The notes: a model not told the origin generated them from the sequence alone. Positions 41,201-49,232 are shown, numbered from the stretch's first letter. The stretch: 54,121 nt of DNA from JACJXF01 sp964349045 (GCA_964349045.1 CAYGFI010000013.1:1-54121); one strand, 5' to 3'. Numbers and translations: made by a program.

Positions 41201-42677
41201 CAGAAGATGAAAGCTCCCCTACGCGGTAAGTCTTTCCATTGTATGTGTATTCATAGGCAACAGCCAGGATTTCATCTGCATTAAGCGCTCCGTTAAGTGA
41301 AATATAACCAAGTTGATTGTTCAGGCTGAATTCGCGTGTTGAAAGTAAACGGGCATTTTCAATTTTTTCAAAATCCCTGCCCAGGCTAAAATTGGGATCG
41401 CCTGCAAGAATTGAAGTTACTTTATTGATATCACGGATTCCCTGGTAGGTATCGGTCATCTGCCCGTACAGGTTGTTGAGTTCATTACGTGGATGTTTGC
41501 CCTGTTCATCCGGATTTCGACTGAAACTGGTACTAAAGAGGCTGTCTTCACCCAGATCATGAAAGGCAATGATATTACGGGATTCTTCAAAGTTGCTGTT
41601 CTTATTGGTAATCCAGACTTCAATACGGGTAATGGTTACTCCTGTGCTGATAATTGGGAGGTTAGCAAGAGCGCGGTTGTAGTTATTCCTGAAATAGTTT
41701 GACAGGAAAAAGTGTTTATTCGCGTCGTAATCATCAACTGTGATTGAAAATTCCTGAACCTGCGCTCCTCCCTGCACCTCAATAACCGAAGATTCGCCCT
41801 TTTGCTGGGATAAGATGGTGGTCATGGTAAGTTTACCAAACTGCATCTCCGTTTTCAGACCAAAAAGACTCTGGCTCCCGGTAATCAGAGAACCTGATAA
41901 GGGAAGGGAGACGTTACCTGCTTCTATTTTTTTAATAATTTCATCTTCTTTACCGGCGTACTCCAGTTTAGTTTTGTTTTCAAAGTCGAAAGTAGCTTCG
42001 GTGTTATAATTCACATCCAGTTTCATCTTGTCGCCGATAGATCCGCTTACGTTCATAAGAATTTTTTCTTCGAAGGTGAAACTCGGTGTTTTTCTGAGTT
42101 TTTCTGTCAGGGTCGGATTATCTACTTTGGAAAGGTTAAAACCAAAAATAAGTTCCGCACTTCCAGAGGGTATGATATTGATTGTATTGCTTCCAAATAC
42201 GCGGTCAAACGCCTCGCCCCCGATATTAATCTGAGGAATAAACGAAGCCTGATTCGAAAGATTTTCTCCACGGGCTTTTGATTGCCAGTAATCCTGTTTT
42301 GACTTTTTGAATTCGTAACTGCGGTATTGATCATAGCTCATCACTGCAGGAGTCTTGTAATCCAACCCGCCAACTTTCTCAGAAAACGAATAGGTACCTG
42401 TTACCGGGTCATATTCAACAGATCTTTCAACATTAGAAGGATCTTTCAGATAAAGCGGGGAGTCGTTTCCGCTATTCGAAAAAGGATAATTGTTTTTTTG
42501 CGAAAAAGGGTACTTCAGATCAGTAGAATCAGGTGGAGGTATTCCAATGGATTCATAACTTCCTGTCATAGAAAGAATGTACTGCTCTGATCTGTAGTTT
42601 GAAATTCCTGAAGCAGACAGAATGGGCAGTAGAAAAGGGATGGCCAGGGCGGATATGTATGCGTTAATCCTTCTCAA
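35268..42677 (-). CDS. sprA: Type IX secretion outer-membrane translocon SprA (Sov)
   Basis: Very large outer-membrane beta-barrel protein of 2469 residues. SprA forms the outer-membrane pore through which proteins with type IX sorting domains leave the cell, and it is needed for gliding in motile relatives. The start MRRINAYISALAI is followed by a signal-peptide-like segment. The rest has many alternating amphipathic strands, the conserved N-terminal part ('GFNLSKVDNPTLTE', 'NYNTEATFDFENKTKLEY'), 'AYIDDFEGSETSIDM' in the middle, and a C-terminal strand ending 'VGFSVRFTLSQ'. The length fits the family. It lies ten bases after the ruvA stop. Other components (PorT, PorU, GldKLMN) are not in the window. 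Confidence 0.95.
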   Translation of the reverse strand: MRRINAYISALAIPFLLPILSASGISNYRSEQYILSMTGSYESIGIPPPDSTDLKYPFSQKNNYPFSNSGNDSPLYLKDPSNVERSVEYDPVTGTYSFSEKVGGLDYKTPAVMSYDQYRSYEFKKSKQDYWQSKARGENLSNQASFIPQINIGGEAFDRVFGSNTINIIPSGSAELIFGFNLSKVDNPTLTEKLRKTPSFTFEEKILMNVSGSIGDKMKLDVNYNTEATFDFENKTKLEYAGKEDEIIKKIEAGNVSLPLSGSLITGSQSLFGLKTEMQFGKLTMTTILSQQKGESSVIEVQGGAQVQEFSITVDDYDANKHFFLSNYFRNNYNRALANLPIISTGVTITRIEVWITNKNSNFEESRNIIAFHDLGEDSLFSTSFSRNPDEQGKHPRNELNNLYGQMTDTYQGIRDINKVTSILAGDPNFSLGRDFEKIENARLLSTREFSLNNQLGYISLNGALNADEILAVAYEYTYNGKTYRVGELSSSAGVSAPNALYLKMLKGTNFTPYSPSWKLMMKNVYAIGAYQVTPDDFILEVLYQDDKTGNAINYIPEGDLNKKILLKLLNLDNLNSQNDPYSDGLFDFISGVTVNPSNGRIFFPILEPFGSDLEKIIRANVDNPEAAVDKYVFQALYDSTKTKAQQMAEKNKFKLAGEYQSSSSSEIMLNAMNVPQGSVKVTAGGRELAENVDFTVDYTLGRVTIINQGLLESGTPIKISLESNSLFSIQTKTLVGTHLDYKVSENFNLGATVMNLTERPLTQKVNIGDEPISNTIWGINGSYRTQSQWLTNLVDKLPLLETKEPSTITMVGEFAQLVPGHSKAIEKKGNAYIDDFEGSETSIDMKSFSAWSLSSTPTYGKFKTDAELSEDLRYGYNRGHLAWYVIDPLFLRNNSLTPDHISKDKELQSSHYVKEVYEENIFPEKENPNNVPTNISVLNLAFYPRERGPYNYDWQNVNPDGTLKNPQDRWGGIMRELHSTDFETSNIQFIEFWLMDPFVEMPGKQGGDLYFNLGNISEDVLKDSRKSFENGLPSSSTIIQVDTTVWGRIPKVQSLVNAFNNELSSRKYQDVGLDGLSNTDESDFFKDFLDAVQGNISEAAYQKLLEDPSSDNFHYYRGSDYDGEKLDILTRYKRYNGLEGNSPTAEQSNESYPTTGSTLPNVEDINRDNTLSESESFYSYRVSIRPNDLEVGRNYIIDMVKDDTKFPNGKSSSVNWYQFRIPINNYEDVVGGIQDFKSIRFVRMYLTNFSDTVIMRFARLDLVRGEWRRYNLDFNEGGEDWTGYEPTDGTFDISAVNIEENAGKTPVNYILPPGITRVIDPTNPQLRQLNEQSIVLKVNNLEDGDARAAYKNVSLDIRQYKKIEMEAHMEAIPDVPLLDGEITAFIRIGSDYKGNFYEYEVPLKVTRPGKYSDDKDSDKLLVWPRENRFDIDLSVFQQAKQSRNNAMRLPDSDVSLTTIYSIIDKHGNKVSVSGNPNMANVRTIMIGVRNPKSSNNPGSDDGLPKSAEVWLNELRMSEFDEKGGWAANGRITTKLADFGSLTFAGNTSTPGFGSIEKKVQERDKERVVQYDLSSNFELGKFFPLKSGISIPMYMGLSEEFINPEYNPVDPDILLQAALDNAESKSEKDSIKNISQDYTRRRSINFTNVRVVKKEGKPHFYDLANWSTSYSYNEIFSRNISTEYYTQRKYRGGLNYTYNARPKNVAPFAKSKGMKSQYFKLIKDFNFYYSPSMLSFRTDLSRYYTERKLRNLNNPYLQIEPTFKKDFTWNRYYDFKYDITRALKFDFNATNIARIDEPEGRMNRNDSEYEMKRDSILNEIYSFGRTTSYMHQFNVSYTLPLNKIPLLNWMTLSTRYNATYGWDTGPILSDPTIDLGNTLKNSNSIQYNGQLNMLNLYNKVPYIKSINDKYRSAGNKSTANKAQAKPPRTKTVNFVRENQLLRANYPRSYLHKLKTEDIKVIVTDGNGQEVTVAVEIVNENRIKITTTDEARNCKVEIIGTRALGENPVIFIAENTTRILTGFKNINVTYSVNDGTVLPGYKPRTNILGMDNGFQAPGWNFIMGLQDKNFAEDAFDRGWLSKDSLINQPYMMNHNTKLNLRATFEPFDGLRVDLTANQNLSRNTSEFFIANNNGLLPDENERGFRESGNFSMSYLSWGTAFERIYNKDKDFGSIAFEKLKSDYRQNISSRLANEYMLEHPDSSLRLNNQGYYDYFGPNSQQVLIPSFLAAYGMRDPNKVALGTFPSIFEMMPNWRVTFDGLSKLEIVKRHFKSISLSHAYRSSYNIGTFLTNPFDIFETIDNQGNFIPQYDVTVVSINEQFSPLFDINMDWNNSLTTKLEFKRSRTLSLSTSNNQINEVNSKEIVFGAGYRFNEVQLIINQQEFKSDLNVRGDISIRDNRTVIRKLTEDSDQITAGQRIITLKLTFDYVLSDRFNLRFFVDQRVNNPLISLSYPTSNTNVGFSVRFTLSQ

Positions 42678-42687
42678 AAAAAGTAAG

Positions 42688-43269
42688 TTACAGCATTTTT
42701 AATGCCTGTTTAACAGCTTCTTCCACGGTACAATTAGGATTCTTTATCAAGAGTGTACCCAAAACCTTCTCAGCTTGTTTTTTGGCAAACCCAAGAGCGA
42801 CTAATGCAGATAACGATTCTTCCTGAATTGTATTGCGCTCTGATATAAATAAATCGGATGGTTTTCCACCTTTACCGACCTTATCTTTCAGGTCAACAAT
42901 AATACGTTGGGCAGTTTTCAGTCCAATACCTTTAACATCCTGAAATGCCTTGACATTTCCTTCAAGAATAAAAAGTTCAACTTCCCTGGCAGAGATGGAG
43001 GACAGAATAACTCTGGAGGTATTAGGGCCAATTCCGTTTACAGAAATTAACAGACGAAACATATTTCGTTCTTCCCGATCAAGAAATCCGTAAAAGATAT
43101 GGGCATCTTCCCGTACTACCAGGTGCAGATAAATCCTTGCTTCCGCCAGATTCTGTAAAGCGGAGTAAGTTAAAACCGAAATATTTATAAAATATCCTAC
43201 ACTTCCGGCCTGAAGTACAAGATGTGCAGGCGTTTTTTCAACAATCTTCCCCTCTATGAATTCATACAT
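42688..43269 (-). CDS. ruvA: Holliday junction branch migration subunit RuvA
   Basis: DNA-binding subunit of 193 residues that holds Holliday junctions for the RuvB motor. The N-terminal OB domain is 'MYEFIEGKIVEKTPAHLVLQAGSVGYFINI'. Two helix-hairpin-helix motifs follow ('LISVNGIGPNTSRVIL' and 'FQDVKGIGLKTAQRIIVDLKDK'). The C-terminal RuvB-contact domain has 'ALVALGFAKKQAEKVL'. Full length. It is ten bases upstream of sprA in the same direction and 106 bases after maeB, forming the maeB-ruvA-sprA series. Confidence 0.97.
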   Translation of the reverse strand: MYEFIEGKIVEKTPAHLVLQAGSVGYFINISVLTYSALQNLAEARIYLHLVVREDAHIFYGFLDREERNMFRLLISVNGIGPNTSRVILSSISAREVELFILEGNVKAFQDVKGIGLKTAQRIIVDLKDKVGKGGKPSDLFISERNTIQEESLSALVALGFAKKQAEKVLGTLLIKNPNCTVEEAVKQALKML

Positions 43270-43303
43270 AGGATATATTTTGCCTAAAAATAAGTAAAAT
43301 TAA

Positions 43304-43330
43304 TTTTAGAATTTAGAATTTAGAATTTTA
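43304..43330. repeat. TTTAGAA simple repeat upstream of ruvA
   Basis: Three tandem TTTAGAA units in the gap between maeB and ruvA. A related two-unit copy lies at 16791-16809. Confidence 0.5.
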
Positions 43331-43375
43331 CTATTAAGCGACTTTTCATTAATTCAGAATTCTACCTTCTGAATT

Positions 43376-45661
43376 TTACCTTCCGCTGTGCTCATCCTCG
43401 TAACACTGTGCATCGAGAGCTGCAATAGTTGCCATATTAACAATTTCCCTTACCGAGCTTTCAAGTTGCAGGATGTGAATGGGTTTACCAAGACCGATGA
43501 GAATAGGACCTATCACTTCTGCGCCTCCGATTTCCTGCATCATTTTATAGGCAATATTTCCCGAGCTCAGATTTGGGAAGATTATGGTATTCACATCCAT
43601 TTCCTGAAGTTTTGTAAACGGGAATTTTTTTTGCCGGAGTTCTTTGTTAAAAGCAAAATTTGCCTGCATTTCTCCATCAACAATCAAATCCGGATAGTCG
43701 CGGTGAAGGATTTCGACAGCTTCATGAACACGCGACGGACTCCCCGCGCGGAGCGAACCAAAGTTGGTATATGAAACCATAGCGATACGTGGTTTAAAAT
43801 TAAATCTCTCTACCGCTTTGGCTGTAAGAAGGGTCGTGTCGACGAGGGTTTGAGCAGAGGGCTGTATATTGACGGTAGTATCAGCAAAGAAAAACGGTCC
43901 TTTTTTGGTCTGAACCAGATACATTCCTGCAATATGTTTCTGGGGGTTATTGGTTCCTGCAATTTGAATAGCCGGACGAATAACATCGGCATATTTGCTT
44001 GAGAAACCTGACAGAAATGCATCAGCTTCACCGGTTTCAACCATCAAAACACCGAAATAATTTTGGTTGAACACCAGTTCCTGGGCTTCTTCAAAGTTAA
44101 GTCCTTTGCGTTTTCTTTTATCGTACAATAGCTTCGCAAATGCTGATCTCCTTGATTCTTCCTTTTTACTTTTCGGGTCTATTATACTTACCTTACCCAG
44201 GTCAAGGTGGTTTTCTTTTATGGATTTTTCAATTTCCTCTTGATTTCCGAGTAAAATAGGCACACAGATTTCATCGTGGATAAGTTCCTGAGCTGCTTTT
44301 AAAACTTTGTAATCGCCAGCTTCAGCAAATACAACCCGTTTTGATCTTTGATGTGCCTTTAAACGGATATCCTGAATGATCTGGTTATCCAGCCCCAGTC
44401 GTTTGCTTAGTTCCAGTTTATATTTTTCCCAATCGGTAATTATATGTCCCGCGATACCGGAATCAATGGCAGCTTTGGCAACAGCAGGAGCTACTTTGGT
44501 GATCAGACGGGGATCAACAGGTTTTGGGATGATGTATTCACGGCCAAAAACAAGGTTTTTGGATTTGTATGCTGCATTGACGCTTTCTGGAACGTCCTCC
44601 TTAGCTAATTCTGCAAGGGCTTTAACAGCAGCTATTTTCATGGCTTCGTTTATAGTACCCGCTCTTACATCGAGCGCGCCACGGAAAATATAAGGGAAGC
44701 CTAACACGTTGTTGATCTGATTAGGATAGTCAGACCTTCCTGTTGCAAAAATGAGATCTTTCCGGGCAGCCATAGCAATTTCATAAGAGATTTCGGGAGT
44801 AGGATTAGCCATGGCGAATACAATAGGATCTTTGGCCATCGATTTTAGCATCTCTGCACTCATAACATTACCTTTGGATAAACCCAGAAATACATCAGCT
44901 CCCTTTAAAGCATCCTCAAGCGTTTTCAACTTTGTATCCTGTGCAAACTCCATTTTATATCGGTTCAGATCGGTACGGCTTTTCTGAAGTACTCCTTTAC
45001 TATCGAGCATAATGATGTTTTCTTTTTTTACTCCGAGAGCGACATACAGACGAGAGCAGGAAATAGCGGATGCTCCGGCGCCATTCACAACAATTTTGAT
45101 TTTATTTATCTGTTTACCAATCAACTCCAGGGCATTCAGAAGGCCAGCCGATGAAATGATGGCTGTTCCATGCTGGTCGTCATGAAACACGGGAATAGGA
45201 AGTTCCTTTTTGAGTCTTTCTTCAATCTCAAAACATTCGGGGGCCTTGATATCTTCAAGGTTGATTCCACCGAATGTAGGAGCAATACCCTTAACAACTT
45301 CAATAAAACCTTCGATATCATTTCGGTCGACTTCAATATCGAATACATCAATATCTGCAAAGATCTTAAACAATAAGCCCTTTCCTTCCATAACCGGCTT
45401 TCCGGCCAGGGCTCCAATGTTGCCAAGACCAAGGACTGCCGTTCCATTAGAAATTACGGCAACAAGATTACCTTTCATTGTATATATATAGGCATCTTCC
45501 GGTTTTTTTTCTATTTCGAGACAGGGTTCAGCAACACCTGGTGAATAGGCCAATGATAGATCCAGTTGTGTACTGTGTGGTTTGGTAGGAATGACCTCAA
45601 GTTTTCCGGGGCGTCCCTGGGAATGATAGTTTAATGCATCTTCACGGGTGAATTTAGACAT
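43376..45661 (-). CDS. maeB: NADP-type malic enzyme with phosphotransacetylase-like domain
   Basis: Two-domain enzyme of 761 residues from the ATG at 45659-45661. Residues 1 to about 420 are malic enzyme (malate to pyruvate and CO2 with NAD(P)H): 'YSPGVAEPCLEI', 'FHDDQHGTAIISSAGLLNAL', 'VVNGAGASAISC' and 'FAMANPTPEI'. Residues about 430-761 resemble phosphate acetyltransferase ('VVFAEAGDYKVLKAAQELI', 'FFADTTVNIQPSAQTL'), which in MaeB-type enzymes is thought to be regulatory, binding acetyl-CoA. The open frame extends 14 codons further upstream into a TTTAGGTG repeat, so the internal ATG is chosen. Confidence 0.95.
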   Translation of the reverse strand: MSKFTREDALNYHSQGRPGKLEVIPTKPHSTQLDLSLAYSPGVAEPCLEIEKKPEDAYIYTMKGNLVAVISNGTAVLGLGNIGALAGKPVMEGKGLLFKIFADIDVFDIEVDRNDIEGFIEVVKGIAPTFGGINLEDIKAPECFEIEERLKKELPIPVFHDDQHGTAIISSAGLLNALELIGKQINKIKIVVNGAGASAISCSRLYVALGVKKENIIMLDSKGVLQKSRTDLNRYKMEFAQDTKLKTLEDALKGADVFLGLSKGNVMSAEMLKSMAKDPIVFAMANPTPEISYEIAMAARKDLIFATGRSDYPNQINNVLGFPYIFRGALDVRAGTINEAMKIAAVKALAELAKEDVPESVNAAYKSKNLVFGREYIIPKPVDPRLITKVAPAVAKAAIDSGIAGHIITDWEKYKLELSKRLGLDNQIIQDIRLKAHQRSKRVVFAEAGDYKVLKAAQELIHDEICVPILLGNQEEIEKSIKENHLDLGKVSIIDPKSKKEESRRSAFAKLLYDKRKRKGLNFEEAQELVFNQNYFGVLMVETGEADAFLSGFSSKYADVIRPAIQIAGTNNPQKHIAGMYLVQTKKGPFFFADTTVNIQPSAQTLVDTTLLTAKAVERFNFKPRIAMVSYTNFGSLRAGSPSRVHEAVEILHRDYPDLIVDGEMQANFAFNKELRQKKFPFTKLQEMDVNTIIFPNLSSGNIAYKMMQEIGGAEVIGPILIGLGKPIHILQLESSVREIVNMATIAALDAQCYEDEHSGR

Positions 45662-45669
45662 GGCGGGGG

Positions 45670-45727
45670 TGTTTAGGTGTTTAGGGATATAGGTGTTTAG
45701 CAATTTAGGTGTTTAGGGTTTTAGGTG
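45670..45727. repeat. TTTAGGTG tandem-like repeat upstream of maeB
   Basis: About six imperfect copies of GTTTAGG or ATTTAGGTG lie within 58 bases directly before the maeB start, inside its probable leader. Confidence 0.6.
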
Positions 45728-45790
45728 ATCAGGCTGATGTTCACGGCCCCTTGATCCTAATAGCCTTCTGCCCGTTTTCCAATAATAAAA

Positions 45791-45798
45791 CAAAGGTA
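45791..45798 (-). promoter_or_regulatory. Putative -7 box of maeB
   Basis: TACCTTTG on the minus strand fits TAnnTTTG, 129 bases before the ATG. That would place the TTTAGGTG repeats in the transcribed leader. The -33 element is weak. Confidence 0.35.
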
Positions 45799-45900
45799 TG
45801 AATCCTTGTTCTGGAATCTGATGAAAATTTAGGTAAAAACACTGATGACACATATGCTTAAAAGCACCAAAGTTGCTGATTCTGAATTCCCCGTCAACTC

Positions 45901-46971
45901 TTAAACATCCTTTGCACTCTGAAGCTCTTCAGGAAGGCCAGCTGGAAGGGGATTTTTATTGATCAATTTATAAAGATTCCTGTTTCTGTAAATATCACAT
46001 GCAAGATAAAGTGCATTCAAAAAGGATCCGAAATGTGCTTCATCCTTTCCAACAATTTCGTAAGCAGTTCCGTGAGCAGGAGAGGTCCGGATTATTGGGA
46101 GACCTGCCGTAAAATTTACTCCTCCATCTGAAACAAGTGTTTTAAAAGGAATAAGTCCCTGATCATGATACATACCCAGAATAGCATCAAATTTTGTAAA
46201 GTTCCCTGAGCCAAAGAATCCATCTGCAGGATAGGGACCCAGGGCAAGGATGTTCTCTGTTTTAGCCTGATCAATGGCCGGAATTATTGTATCGATTTCT
46301 TCATTCCCTATCACACCGTTGTCACCGGCATGAGGATTAAGAGATAAAACTGCAATTCTCGGTTTTCGTACACCAAAATCCTCTTTGAGTGATTGGTTCA
46401 TTATTCTGAGTTTGGACAGGATTCTTTCTTTTGTGATGTAAGTAGCTAGCTGATTCATTGGAATGTGTCCTGCTACGACTCCCACTTTAAGAAGACTGCC
46501 AACCATGAGCATAAGAACTTCATCGGCATCAAAGAATGCCTTGAGATATTCTGTATGGCCGCTAAAAGGAAATTTTTCTGATTGAATGTTGTGTTTATTG
46601 ATTGGAGCGGTAACGACAGCATCAATTTTTCCATCCCGAAGGTCTTTAAAGGCTGCTTCCAGAGCAAGAAAGGCTGATTCGCCTGCTACAGGTGTGCTTC
46701 TGCCTAATTCGACCCGGATTTCTTCATCAACACAATTGATAATATTGGCTCGTTTCTCACTGGCTTCTTCAATCGAGTTGATAGAATTGAAACTGAAATT
46801 ATCAATATTTAAAGCTTTGCGGTGGTAGGCCGCCACTTTAGGAGAGCCATAAACAACCGGGATACAAAGTTCAAGGATTCGCTGATCCATCAATCCTTTG
46901 ATTATTACTTCATAGCCAATACCATTAATATCTCCGTGAGTAATACCTATTTTTATTTTTTCTTCACTCAT
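45901..46971 (-). CDS. pdxA: 4-hydroxythreonine-4-phosphate dehydrogenase
   Basis: NAD-dependent enzyme of the DXP-dependent vitamin B6 pathway, 356 residues. Metal-binding histidines are in 'FPFSGHTEYLKAFF', 'VAGHIPMNQLATYIT' and 'GMYHDQGLIPFKTL'. 'GITHGDINGIGYEVI' at the N-terminus and 'GLPIIRTSPAHGTAYEIVGK' near the end are typical. It shares the DXP route with dxr at the right edge only through the common precursor. The start is 20 bases after the leucyl aminopeptidase stop, so the two are probably co-transcribed. Confidence 0.95.
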   Translation of the reverse strand: MSEEKIKIGITHGDINGIGYEVIIKGLMDQRILELCIPVVYGSPKVAAYHRKALNIDNFSFNSINSIEEASEKRANIINCVDEEIRVELGRSTPVAGESAFLALEAAFKDLRDGKIDAVVTAPINKHNIQSEKFPFSGHTEYLKAFFDADEVLMLMVGSLLKVGVVAGHIPMNQLATYITKERILSKLRIMNQSLKEDFGVRKPRIAVLSLNPHAGDNGVIGNEEIDTIIPAIDQAKTENILALGPYPADGFFGSGNFTKFDAILGMYHDQGLIPFKTLVSDGGVNFTAGLPIIRTSPAHGTAYEIVGKDEAHFGSFLNALYLACDIYRNRNLYKLINKNPLPAGLPEELQSAKDV

Positions 46972-46991
46972 TTTTTGTTTGTTATATCTCC

Positions 46992-48428
46992 TTAAGCTTC
47001 AAGGTTTTTAAGGAAATTAAAAAGTAGTCTTACGCCCACTCCGGTTCCACCTGTTGTTCTGTAGCCTTCCGCCTTTTTAATAAATGATGGGCCGGCAATG
47101 TCGAAGTGAATAAAGGGATAATCCGTGAAATGTTCGAGGAATTTTCCTGCAGTAATAGCGCCTGCATATTTTCCCCCGATATTCTTCAGATCTGCAACAT
47201 CCGATTTAATCAGTTCTTTGTATTCATCCCAGAAGGGAAATTCCGCAAGTCTTTCATACACTTTATTTCCGCTGTCTATCAGCTTATTCATCACATCCCG
47301 CGTGGTATTCCCCATGCAAACGATTCCAAAGCTGCCAATAGCTATAGCTGCAGCTCCGGTAAGCGTGGCAAGGTTAATTACAAGACCGGGTTTGTACTTT
47401 TTGGCATAGGCCAAGGCATCAGCCAGAATCATTCTTCCTTCAGCATCTGTATTCAACACTTCAACGGTTGTTCCGTCGTACATCCGGATAACATCACCGG
47501 GAGCATAGGCATTTCCATCCGGACGATTATCGGTGGAAGGGATGAGTCCGATGATGTGAACCGGTACCCGGGCTTTTGCTATGGCATAAAATGTGCCGGC
47601 TACCGCGGCTGCACCCGCCATATCACATTTCATATAATCCATTGAGTCCTGGGTAGGTTTCAGACTCAGTCCCCCCGTGTCGAAAATAACACCTTTGCCT
47701 ACCAGCACAATGGGCTTTTTATTTTTTGCCCCGGCAGGCTTATATTCAAGAATAGTAAAAGTTGGTGGATCGATACTTCCCCGGTTAACAGCAAGTAGTC
47801 CTCCCATTTTCAAAGATTCGATCTTTTTTTTGTTTAATACTTCAACTTTAAATCCAGCATCTTTACCCATTTTTTCTACTTCTGAAGCAAGTTGTTCAGC
47901 ATTAAGGTGCGACGCGGGTTCATTAACAAGATCGCGGGTTTTGTATACAGCATCTATCAGATGTTGCATATTATCAAAACATTTATCATCAACCAGCGGG
48001 CAGGCAAGTCGTATTTCTTCAAGTGATGATTTCTTTTTATCCTGATCATTCATATATTTTATAAACTGGTAGTTTGCCAGGGCAAGACCTTCAGCATAAG
48101 CTAATACAGCTTCGCAGGAACCATCAATATGAACTATGGTAACACTTTTTAATTCATGAAAACGTATTTCTGTAAGTGTCTTTGCTGCAGCGTTTCTAAG
48201 CTCTTCCATCACCTGATAGCCTGATTTCTTTTCGGTTTCAAGAACCTGTATAAAAACCTGACGCGAAAATTGATTAACGGTAATCTGGGTTTTACCTTTC
48301 TCAATCCTTTTTTTGAGGAATTTTTTTTCGTCTTCGGAAGATAAAAATTCAGCAAAATGGCTGTCTTTAGCCCCTATAAGGACAACGTTGTCCTTTTTTG
48401 GAAAATCTTCAACTTTTCTGATTTTCAT
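46992..48428 (-). CDS. pepA: Leucyl aminopeptidase (M17 family)
   Basis: Cytoplasmic two-metal aminopeptidase of 478 residues from the ATG at 48426-48428. The C-terminal catalytic domain has 'VGKGVIFDTGGLSLKP', 'MDYMKCDMAGAAAVAGTFYA' and the M17 signature 'NTDAEGRMILADALAYA', which carries metal ligands. The N-terminal macro-like domain (about 1-150) is divergent, as usual. The open frame extends 12 codons upstream without homology and crosses a -7-like promoter box, so the shorter form is preferred. It precedes pdxA by 20 bases. Confidence 0.95.
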   Translation of the reverse strand: MKIRKVEDFPKKDNVVLIGAKDSHFAEFLSSEDEKKFLKKRIEKGKTQITVNQFSRQVFIQVLETEKKSGYQVMEELRNAAAKTLTEIRFHELKSVTIVHIDGSCEAVLAYAEGLALANYQFIKYMNDQDKKKSSLEEIRLACPLVDDKCFDNMQHLIDAVYKTRDLVNEPASHLNAEQLASEVEKMGKDAGFKVEVLNKKKIESLKMGGLLAVNRGSIDPPTFTILEYKPAGAKNKKPIVLVGKGVIFDTGGLSLKPTQDSMDYMKCDMAGAAAVAGTFYAIAKARVPVHIIGLIPSTDNRPDGNAYAPGDVIRMYDGTTVEVLNTDAEGRMILADALAYAKKYKPGLVINLATLTGAAAIAIGSFGIVCMGNTTRDVMNKLIDSGNKVYERLAEFPFWDEYKELIKSDVADLKNIGGKYAGAITAGKFLEHFTDYPFIHFDIAGPSFIKKAEGYRTTGGTGVGVRLLFNFLKNLEA

Positions 48429-48461
48429 AATGCTTTTTTTTGATAAGGAAAGTGCGCATGA

Positions 48462-48469
48462 CAAATATA
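48462..48469 (-). promoter_or_regulatory. Putative -7 box of pepA-pdxA
   Basis: TATATTTG on the minus strand fits TAnnTTTG, 33 bases before the pepA ATG. No clear -33 element. Confidence 0.4.
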
Positions 48470-48520
48470 AGGAAAATTTTTAACTGAGATTATATCCCAT
48501 GGGATCATTATTAGGACTTT

Positions 48521-48560
48521 AAAAGTGAGAGAAAGTGAGAGAAAGTGAGAGAAAGTGAGA
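48521..48560. repeat. GAAAGTGAGA tandem repeat, four units
   Basis: Four consecutive ten-base units, the first differing by one base (AAAAGTGAGA). Intergenic, upstream of the pepA promoter. Confidence 0.8.
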
Positions 48561-48639
48561 AAATGTAATAAGCAGGGATCAAAATTTCACTAATCCTTAA
48601 GAGCAGATTTACTTAACAATGAACACTTACTAGAAAAGC

Positions 48640-48673
48640 GCACTAAAATAAGCGGAGCAATCTTATTAAGTGC
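48640..48673 (-). terminator. Hairpin downstream of the 123-residue unknown gene
   Basis: GCACTAAAATAAG (48640-48652) and CTTATTAAGTGC (48662-48673) form an imperfect stem with a 9-base loop, 39 bases past the stop codon of the gene ending at 48712. No marked T-tract. Confidence 0.3.
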
Positions 48674-48711
48674 ATCGTATTCACTTAACAAAGTGCACAA
48701 AACATACCTGT

Positions 48712-49083
48712 TTAAATTTTCCCCGGATTGTTTTTAAAATAATATCGGGTCAAAACTTTCAAAAACTCCCTTTCCAGGATCATCGCACTGATAAATTCAT
48801 GTTCAGTAAAGGCATCCGGTTCAGACTTCAGTTTGCTTTCATCCAGGTCAATCTGGTAAAGCAAAGCTGAGAGTTTTTCAGGTTCTCTCCGCAGTAATTC
48901 GGCGATGATAATCTTTAATTGGAAAAAGAGGGAATCATAGGCAAAACTGATATCCCCCGGAAATGAAATCTCCATACCAAAAGTTGCGAAATCCTTAATA
49001 ACCTGTTTGGCTGTGTCTCTTATAATTTGCTCATTACGTTTGAAATTTTCAATTTCGGAGATTGGGAGAAGGCTGAATTTCAT
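48712..49083 (-). CDS. Conserved-looking protein of unknown function
   Basis: I do not recognise a named family. From the ATG at 49081-49083 the protein has 123 residues, is probably all-helical and cytoplasmic, begins 'MKFSLLPISEIENFKRNEQ', and has a long amphipathic segment 'YDSLFFQLKIIIAELLRREPEKLSALLYQIDLDESKL', then 'AFTEHEFISAMILEREFLKVLTRYYF'. The open frame extends 35 codons further, but only through the GTGACG/CGTCAC repeat, so that part is unlikely to be real. It lies downstream of the DUF4837 gene, the repeat filling the gap between them. Composition and codon use look like a real gene. Confidence 0.7.
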   Translation of the reverse strand: MKFSLLPISEIENFKRNEQIIRDTAKQVIKDFATFGMEISFPGDISFAYDSLFFQLKIIIAELLRREPEKLSALLYQIDLDESKLKSEPDAFTEHEFISAMILEREFLKVLTRYYFKNNPGKI

Positions 49084-49116
49084 TAGGTTTGGGAATTTGA
49101 TCTTTAAATTATTTAT

Positions 49117-49226
49117 CACGTGACGATGTGACGACGTAACGTTATGACGAAGAATGATTTTAAATAAAATAAATTTTATAAGGGACATCTGTCACGTCAT
49201 CACGTCATCACGTCGTCACGCGTAAC
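49117..49226. repeat. GTGACG/CGTCAC inverted low-complexity element, copy 3
   Basis: The left arm (ACGTGACGATGTGACGACG, from 49118) and the right arm of CGTCATCACGTCATCACG units (about 49194-49226) are complementary around an AT-rich loop of about 50 bases. It almost exactly fills the gap between two minus-strand genes. Confidence 0.75.
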
Positions 49227-49232
49227 AATTTT

